From the NCBI GenBank assembly GCA_002346475.1, contig DDZV01000052.1:1-11370 (forward strand): a DNA stretch of 11,370 nucleotides. Reading direction: 5' to 3'. Positions 6,704 to 11,370 of this stretch are shown here, in pieces; position 1 is the first letter of the stretch; each line of letters begins with the position of its first letter. The notes beneath the pieces are model-generated. The model saw nothing but the letters and a program-made list of their open reading frames with translations, searched no databases and was not told the origin of the DNA. Position numbers and translations under genes: made by a program. The stretch comes from Acidobacteria bacterium UBA2999 (lineage in GTDB: Bacteria; Acidobacteriota; Vicinamibacteria; Vicinamibacterales; UBA2999).

Positions 6704-9178
6704 ATGTGGCGATTGGTCGGGTTAGTCGGGATTATCGGGATAGTCACACTGATTTCAAGTTCTACCGGTCTGGCTGTAGACCACAAAAGTAACGTTTCTG
6801 CTTTGTCACCTAATGTGACAGTTGTCCAGCAGAAGTCGGCAGAGACAGATGCCACTAGTCGCCGTGTACTTATTGATACCTATTGTGTTACTTGTCATAA
6901 CCAAAGATTAAAAACAGGTGATCTAACCTTAGATCAGATTGATGCGGACGATCTTGCTGCCAACACTGAGACTTGGGAAAAAGTAATCCGGAAGGTGAGC
7001 GGCGGGTTGATGCCACCTGCGGGTGTCCGACGTCCGGACCGAGACGCGCTTAGGGGTTTTGTAGACTCGTTAAAGACTTCTATTGATAGTGCGGCGGTAG
7101 CTTCACCTAACCCAGGGAGGCCAGTGGCCCACCGCTTGAATCGTATCGAGTATACCAATGCGATTCGAGATCTTCTCGGCTTAGACATTCCCAGTGAAGA
7201 TCTATTGCCTGCTGATGATGCAGGGTTTGGGTTTGACAACATTGGGGATGTCTTGACAATTTCAGCATCATTATTGGAGCGATACTTGATCGCTGCGCAG
7301 AAGATTAGTCGCCTGGCTGTTGGCGACCCAACAATTCCTCAGTCTGCCGATCAGTACTCGATTCCCTATCTATCTCTACGGCAAGATAAGCGCATGAGTG
7401 AAGATTTGCCATTCGGGTCTCGCGGAGGGCTTGTTGCGAGTCACACTTTTCCTGTTGACGGAGATTACATTATTAAAGTGCGTCTTCAGCGTAACGCGCT
7501 CTCTCTTGGTGCGATGGTTCGGGGTCTCGATGTTACAAGCGTGGCTGATGTAAGGGTTGATGGTGTTCGGGTTCACACATTTCCTCTTGGTGGCCTAGGA
7601 CCAATCATGAATTTTTCGGATGGGACTGAGTTTGGCAGTGACTATGAACGCGATGTAGATAACGACATGGATTTTCTGATTTCAGTGAAAGCAGGTCCAC
7701 GAGAGGTAGCAGTTACATTTGCTGAGAACAACTGGGAAATTGAGGGTGTGGGGCCAGCAAAATTACCAGTGTGGAGTTACGGACACACTGCTGGAAAAGT
7801 ATTTGGTGGTGGTGATTACGGAAGAATGGATGCGGGGTTAGATCATATTCAGATTGTTGGCCCAATTAACGGTGTCCGTCCGTTTGATACCCCGGCACGC
7901 CAAAAGATTTTTACTTGTTATCCAGAAAATGCTAACGAGGAAGATGCCTGTGCTCGTGACATTCTTTTGAATCTTGCACGTCGAGCGTATAGACGCCCAG
8001 CCACACAAGATGATGTGGCAACTCTCTTTGACTTTTATCAGGATGGACGTCGTCACAAAGATTTCGATACGGGTATTCAATGGGCACTGAAGCGGCTTTT
8101 GACGGACCCGGAGTTCTTGGTACGTATTGAGCATGATCCAGTTGATGCATCTGAGGTGTTTCGTATTAGCGGCCTTGAACTTGCGTCGAGGCTGTCGTTC
8201 TTTTTGTGGAGCAGTATTCCTGACGACGAATTGCTAAACGTTGCAATTGCTGGCCAGCTTCACGACCCTGCAGTTTTTGAAGGTCAAGTTCGAAGAATGC
8301 TTGCGGATGATCGTTCACAGGCGTTACTGAATTTCTTCGGCCAGTGGCTCTGGGTGCGAAACATGGCCACGATTAGACCAGATCGTTATCAGTTCCCCAA
8401 TTTTGACGAAAACCTTCGAGATGCTTTTCAGCGGGAAACGGAATTATTTCTCACGAGTCAAATTCAAGAAGACCGGCCTGTCACTGATCTATTGACTGCT
8501 AACTACACGTTCCTTAACGAACGACTTGCAGAACACTATGGTATTCCAGACATTTATGGGAATCACTTCCGGCGAGTTTCGCTTGAAGGTGATCGAAGAG
8601 CTGGGTTGCTTGGCCACGGGAGCGTTTTGACGGTGACGTCCTACGCGAACCGAACGTCGCCTGTCGTGCGTGGTAAATGGGTTCTTGAGAACCTCCTCAA
8701 TACACCACCGCCCGTTCCACCACCGGATGTGCCGCCGTTTCCAGAGAGTGAGGGTAAGACGATAGTCTCTGTCCGCGAGCGGATGGAGCAGCATCGAAAA
8801 AATCCTGTTTGCGCAGCGTGTCATGCCAATCTTGACCCACTCGGGTTTGCGCTTGAAAATTTTGATGGGATTGGTGCATGGCGTGAGAAGGATGGCCCCA
8901 CTACAGTGAATCCGTCCGGAGCCTTTCCTGATGGGACAAAGTTTGATGGGCCAGCCAAGTTTCGTGCAGGATTGATGCAACAGCAGGAGCTTTTTCTGGG
9001 GACCGTTACTGAAAAGTTGTTGACTTATGCATTGGGCCGTGGCGTTGAATATTATGATTTACCTGCTGTTCGTAAGATTATTCGTGATATTTCTGATGAG
9101 GAAAATCGTTGGTCAGCGCTTATACTAGGCGTAGTAAACAGTTCTCCCTTCCAGATGAGGATGAGGTCGACACAATGA
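6704..9178 (+). CDS. DUF1592-family multidomain c-type cytochrome-like protein (PSCyt1/DUF1587/DUF1595/DUF1592/DUF1588/DUF1585)
   Basis: The product has 824 residues. A signal/anchor segment (WRLVGLVGIIGIVTLISSS) is followed by a PSCyt1-like domain with haem motif CVTCH (C61, C64, H65). DUF1587 comes next at about 140-200 (VAHRLNRIEYTNAIRDLLGL). A beta-rich insert spans about 225-405 (SHTFPVDGDYIIKVRL). DUF1595 is at about 420-450 (LARRAYRRPAT) and DUF1592 at about 468-600 (SGLELASRLSFFLWSSIPDD). DUF1588 (about 630-735) carries a second haem motif, CAACH (C703, C706, H707), in the typical CAACHANLDPLGFALENFD. DUF1585 ends the protein (LLTYALGRGVEYYDLPAVR). Such proteins are exported and abundant in Planctomycetota and Acidobacteriota, and their reaction is unknown. 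The two CxxCH motifs predict two covalent haems. The stop overlaps the start of the DUF1552 gene (ATGA), so the pair is probably coexpressed. Confidence 0.95.
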   Translation: MWRLVGLVGIIGIVTLISSSTGLAVDHKSNVSALSPNVTVVQQKSAETDATSRRVLIDTYCVTCHNQRLKTGDLTLDQIDADDLAANTETWEKVIRKVSGGLMPPAGVRRPDRDALRGFVDSLKTSIDSAAVASPNPGRPVAHRLNRIEYTNAIRDLLGLDIPSEDLLPADDAGFGFDNIGDVLTISASLLERYLIAAQKISRLAVGDPTIPQSADQYSIPYLSLRQDKRMSEDLPFGSRGGLVASHTFPVDGDYIIKVRLQRNALSLGAMVRGLDVTSVADVRVDGVRVHTFPLGGLGPIMNFSDGTEFGSDYERDVDNDMDFLISVKAGPREVAVTFAENNWEIEGVGPAKLPVWSYGHTAGKVFGGGDYGRMDAGLDHIQIVGPINGVRPFDTPARQKIFTCYPENANEEDACARDILLNLARRAYRRPATQDDVATLFDFYQDGRRHKDFDTGIQWALKRLLTDPEFLVRIEHDPVDASEVFRISGLELASRLSFFLWSSIPDDELLNVAIAGQLHDPAVFEGQVRRMLADDRSQALLNFFGQWLWVRNMATIRPDRYQFPNFDENLRDAFQRETELFLTSQIQEDRPVTDLLTANYTFLNERLAEHYGIPDIYGNHFRRVSLEGDRRAGLLGHGSVLTVTSYANRTSPVVRGKWVLENLLNTPPPVPPPDVPPFPESEGKTIVSVRERMEQHRKNPVCAACHANLDPLGFALENFDGIGAWREKDGPTTVNPSGAFPDGTKFDGPAKFRAGLMQQQELFLGTVTEKLLTYALGRGVEYYDLPAVRKIIRDISDEENRWSALILGVVNSSPFQMRMRSTQ
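9163..9178 (+). promoter_or_regulatory. Ribosome-binding site and ATGA overlap at the DUF1592/DUF1552 junction
   Basis: GAGG (9163-9166) lies eight bases before the ATG at 9175, whose last two bases are the first two of the preceding TGA stop (9176-9178). An in-frame upstream start at 9109 would put 22 residues in front of the Tat signal and is less likely. Confidence 0.7.
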
Positions 9179-10509
9179 TCATTACTGGAAAGTCCTTACC
9201 ACGTCGAACAATACTTCGTGGCCTTGGTGCTACTCTTGCACTTCCACTGCTCGACGGGATGGTCCCAGCCTTTGCGGCTGCACCGAAGCCAGTGCGTCGC
9301 TTTAGTGAGGTGTACGTCTCAATGGGTATGAATATGGCCCACTGGACACCGCCAAGCGAGGGCCCACTTGAGATAACACGTATTTTGTCTCCTGTGGAGC
9401 AATTTAAAGATCAGATGCTGGTACTGAGTGGCCTTGATAGCAAGGCAGCTGAAGGACGAGATGGTGGTATTCATCCTCGTACGCAGACGTCTTGGAATAC
9501 AGGTGTCAGCGCGAAGAAGACAGAAGGTCCAGACATTAGGGCTGGAGTTTCGTTGGATCAGGTGATTGCCAGCGAGATAGGCAATGAGACGCAACTGCCA
9601 TCTCTTGAGTTGGCGTTAGAACCAGCCGGCCTTTCTGGGAACTGTGCCTTTGGGTATAGCTGTACATACCTGAACACCTTGGCATGGAAAAATGCAACTA
9701 CTCCGTTACCGATGGAAATGAATCCGAGGGCAGTATTCGAACGATTATTTGGCGCCAGTGATAGCACTGACCCAAAAGTTCGCCTGGTTGATATTCAGAG
9801 TGATCGCAGCGTCCTTGATTCGGTCATGGGAAAAATTGAAGGCTTAAAAATGCGCGTCGGCGCTGGCGATCGCGTTAAGGTCAATCAGTATCTTGAAGCC
9901 GTGCGAGATGTCGAAAGACGTATTCAGTTGGCTGAGAAACAGGTTGAACGTGAACTGCCAGAAGTCATTCGGCCAGCAGGTGTTCCAGGGACCTTTGAAG
10001 AGCATGCAAAATTGATGTTTGATCTTCAAGTGCTGGCGTTCCAGACAGATTTAACACGCGTGGGAACTTATCTCGAGGCACGAGAACTTAGTGCGCGCAC
10101 GTATCCAGAGATTGGTGCTCCTGAGCCACACCACCCTGCATCACACCATGGTAACGATCCTGAAAAACTTGAGCGGTTGTCGAAACTGAACGTGTTTCAC
10201 ATCTCACTCTTTGCGTACTACCTTGAGCGGTTGAAAGAAACGCAAGATGGTGACGGAACGTTGCTAGACAACACCCTACTGCTTTATGGATCCGGTATGA
10301 GTGACGGCAATGTTCACCTTATGTATGACGTTCCGACACTTGTGGTCGGTTCGAAGAAAACATTTGGTATTGAGGGTGGACGACATATACGGAAGCCTAA
10401 GGGTACGCCACTGACCAATCTTCAGTTAACACTGATGGAGAAAATGGGCGTGCACATGGAGAACTTTGGAGACAGTAACGGGCAGTTGAATTTTGTAGCA
10501 GACGTTTAA
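9175..10509 (+). CDS. DUF1552 family protein, Tat-exported
   Basis: The product has 444 residues and starts with a twin-arginine signal (LPRRTILRGLGATLALPLLD, then AFAAAP). That N-terminus is characteristic of DUF1552 proteins. Family-like segments follow: SWNTGVSAKKTEGPDIRAG, the basic helix VNQYLEAVRDVERRIQLAEK, HHPASHHGNDPEKL near residue 320, and LLYGSGMSDGNVH near 375. The C-terminal part resembles DUF1501 proteins, which are distant relatives of the alkaline-phosphatase/sulfatase fold. No enzymatic activity is established. Genes of this family usually sit directly beside DUF1592-type cytochrome genes, as here with a four-base overlap, so the two products probably work together outside the cytoplasmic membrane. 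Tat export suggests folding, perhaps with a cofactor, before transport. That is inference. Confidence 0.95.
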   Translation: MIITGKSLPRRTILRGLGATLALPLLDGMVPAFAAAPKPVRRFSEVYVSMGMNMAHWTPPSEGPLEITRILSPVEQFKDQMLVLSGLDSKAAEGRDGGIHPRTQTSWNTGVSAKKTEGPDIRAGVSLDQVIASEIGNETQLPSLELALEPAGLSGNCAFGYSCTYLNTLAWKNATTPLPMEMNPRAVFERLFGASDSTDPKVRLVDIQSDRSVLDSVMGKIEGLKMRVGAGDRVKVNQYLEAVRDVERRIQLAEKQVERELPEVIRPAGVPGTFEEHAKLMFDLQVLAFQTDLTRVGTYLEARELSARTYPEIGAPEPHHPASHHGNDPEKLERLSKLNVFHISLFAYYLERLKETQDGDGTLLDNTLLLYGSGMSDGNVHLMYDVPTLVVGSKKTFGIEGGRHIRKPKGTPLTNLQLTLMEKMGVHMENFGDSNGQLNFVADV

Positions 10510-10568
10510 TTTTCAGCCCGTCGTTTGACGAGTCTTCCTCGAGAACGGCCCAGAGAAAGGATGTGGTC
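10510..10568 (+). other. Short intergenic gap at a composition boundary, with ribosome-binding site
   Basis: GC content rises across these 59 bases, from roughly 45-47% in two sampled lines of the preceding gene to about 55-68% in the next one. AAAGGA (10556-10561) is a ribosome-binding site seven bases before the ATG at 10569. CGTC-GTTT-GACG (10519-10530 region) is only a weak four-pair hairpin, so no terminator is called. No target-site duplication, integrase or repeat is visible. Confidence 0.5.
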
Positions 10569-11066
10569 ATGCGAGCCGCCTTCACAGTCATTGCTCTTTC
10601 CTGCACCATGGCTATGGGGCATGCCCAGTCAGCATCGCCCGTGGCCTCGGAGCCCACCGGAACCCTGCAGCAGGTGATGCAGGGAATCCTCTATCCAAAC
10701 TCGAATGTGATTTTCGACGCCCAGGAGGCTGATCCCGGCGCTGCCGAAGGAATGTATTCCGGGTGGGTAGGTGTGGAGAACGCTGGGATCGCGTTGGCTG
10801 AGGCTGCCGACTTGATCATGAAGCCGGACCGTGTCTGCTCGAACGGCACACCGGTACCAGTCGAGTCAGAGGACTGGATCAAGTTCGCGGAAGGGCTACG
10901 GGCTGCCGGACAAGCGACGTTGGCGGCGGCGCAGGCGAAGGACCAGGATCAGGTGATCGAAATCACCGGTAACGTGGCCGATGCGTGCTATGTGTGTCAC
11001 GAGGTCTATCGGGATGCGGGGGCTGCAGGCAGTCCCGAACGCTGCGTGCCGGCCCCCCCACTCTAG
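10569..11066 (+). CDS. Exported class II-like cytochrome c (c'/c556 type), hypothetical
   Basis: The product has 165 residues. A signal peptide (MRAAFTVIALSCTMAMGHAQ) is followed by a mostly helical domain. A single haem-binding motif near the C-terminus, CYVCH (C140, C143, H144), is the arrangement of class II cytochromes c (four-helix c'/c556). Other recognisable parts are LQQVMQGILYPNSNVIF after the signal and RVCSNGTPVPV in the middle. Two extra cysteines, C90 and C159, could form a disulfide. Similar proteins are frequent in Acidobacteriota; no specific partner is known to me. The ATG at 10569 is preferred to the GTG at 10563, which is only two bases from the ribosome-binding site. Base composition is clearly richer in GC than in the genes to the left. 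It probably forms an operon with the membrane-protein gene that follows 30 bases later. Confidence 0.8.
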   Translation: MRAAFTVIALSCTMAMGHAQSASPVASEPTGTLQQVMQGILYPNSNVIFDAQEADPGAAEGMYSGWVGVENAGIALAEAADLIMKPDRVCSNGTPVPVESEDWIKFAEGLRAAGQATLAAAQAKDQDQVIEITGNVADACYVCHEVYRDAGAAGSPERCVPAPPL

Positions 11067-11096
11067 GCGCTCGCTGTGCCAGAAACTGCTGACGGC

Positions 11097-11370
11097 ATGG
11101 AAACCGTGTGGGCTTCGATCACCAGCTGGTTGCAGTGGGTCGAGGCTTTGCCGAGTAGCCGAGCTATCAGCGAATCTCTATACGGTTATCCAGCCCTGCT
11201 TTCAGTGCATGTGATTTCCATGTGCCTCTTTGCTGGGCTGGTGCTCATGATGGATCTCCGGTTGGTCGGGATCGGCAACCGGGGGACTCCGTTTCGACAG
11301 TTGCAGAAGCGTCTCTTTCCGTGGCAGATGGCCGGCATGGTTATCAGCACGATTACGGGCCTGGCCCTGG
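11097..11370 (+). CDS. DUF6644-like integral membrane protein, 3' end outside window
   Basis: The frame is open from the ATG at 11097 to the right edge (91 complete codons). An amphipathic N-terminus (VWASITSWLQWVEALP) leads into a first membrane helix, YPALLSVHVISMCLFAGLVL, followed by MMDLRLVGIG. A loop with TPFRQLQKRLFPWQ precedes the start of a second helix (MAGMVISTITGLAL). The pattern of YPA-x-HV, a hydrophobic helix, D-x-R-L-x-G and LFPW fits the DUF6644 / small cytochrome-like membrane proteins that often neighbour cytochrome c genes. The family call is from memory of its pattern. No strong ribosome-binding site precedes the ATG; a GTG at 11076 in the same frame would add seven residues. 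The upstream cytochrome gene ends in this same frame (TAG at 11064-11066), so the two are separated only by that stop and a short gap. Confidence 0.7.
   Translation, partial: METVWASITSWLQWVEALPSSRAISESLYGYPALLSVHVISMCLFAGLVLMMDLRLVGIGNRGTPFRQLQKRLFPWQMAGMVISTITGLAL

Noticed and set aside
8489..8980. 163-codon minus-strand open frame opposite the DUF1592 gene
   Set aside because: It lies antisense to the strongly conserved DUF1588 region, including CAACHANLDPLGFALENFD. The product has no recognisable domain and no ribosome-binding site that I can see.
10981..11214. 77-codon plus-strand open frame across the cytochrome/membrane-protein junction
   Set aside because: It overlaps the CxxCH end of the cytochrome and the start of the membrane gene in another frame. 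Both of those give recognisable proteins and this one does not.
1..11370. CRISPR array, insertion sequence, phage or defence system
   Set aside because: No regularly spaced repeats, transposase, integrase, terminal inverted repeats or defence-type domains were seen on either strand.

Overview
The window reads as bacterial chromosome. It is densely coding, with short gaps, and has no tRNA, rRNA, CRISPR array or insertion sequence that I can see. The best taxonomic hint is the combination of a DUF1592-type cytochrome protein, a DUF1552 protein, a class II-like cytochrome c and a DUF6644-like membrane protein. That set is common in Acidobacteriota (Vicinamibacteria-like) and also occurs in Planctomycetota and some marine Gammaproteobacteria. 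Phylum assignment is inference. Hand-counted lines give about 42-53% GC for positions 1-10510 and mostly 55-68% after about 10560.

Left arm, minus strand (read from 6469 down to 1): five genes in one direction. An exported beta-propeller protein is fused to a metallo-beta-lactamase-fold domain that has lost nearly all its metal ligands. Next come an exported SnoaL/NTF2-like protein, peptide chain release factor 3 (prfC), a [2Fe-2S] subunit (IorA-like), and a Tat-exported molybdopterin hydroxylase large subunit (IorB-like) that runs off the left edge. The last two overlap by ATGA and have no FAD subunit between them. prfC is the only clear cytoplasmic housekeeping gene here.

Centre: a 234-bp divergent intergenic region (6470-6703) separates the two arms. 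It holds a hairpin in the probable 5' leader of the rightward genes.

Right arm, plus strand: a DUF1592-family protein with two haem-binding CxxCH motifs is translationally coupled (ATGA overlap) to a Tat-exported DUF1552 protein. After a 59-bp gap the base composition rises sharply. A small exported cytochrome c with a C-terminal CxxCH follows, then the start of a DUF6644-like membrane protein cut by the right edge.

Functional reading (inference): except for prfC and possibly the DUF6644-like protein, the genes encode envelope or periplasmic products, and several are redox proteins. This would fit oxidation of an unknown organic substrate with electrons passing to c-type cytochromes. Nothing in the sequence identifies the substrate. 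The most unusual item is the propeller/pseudo-MBL fusion.
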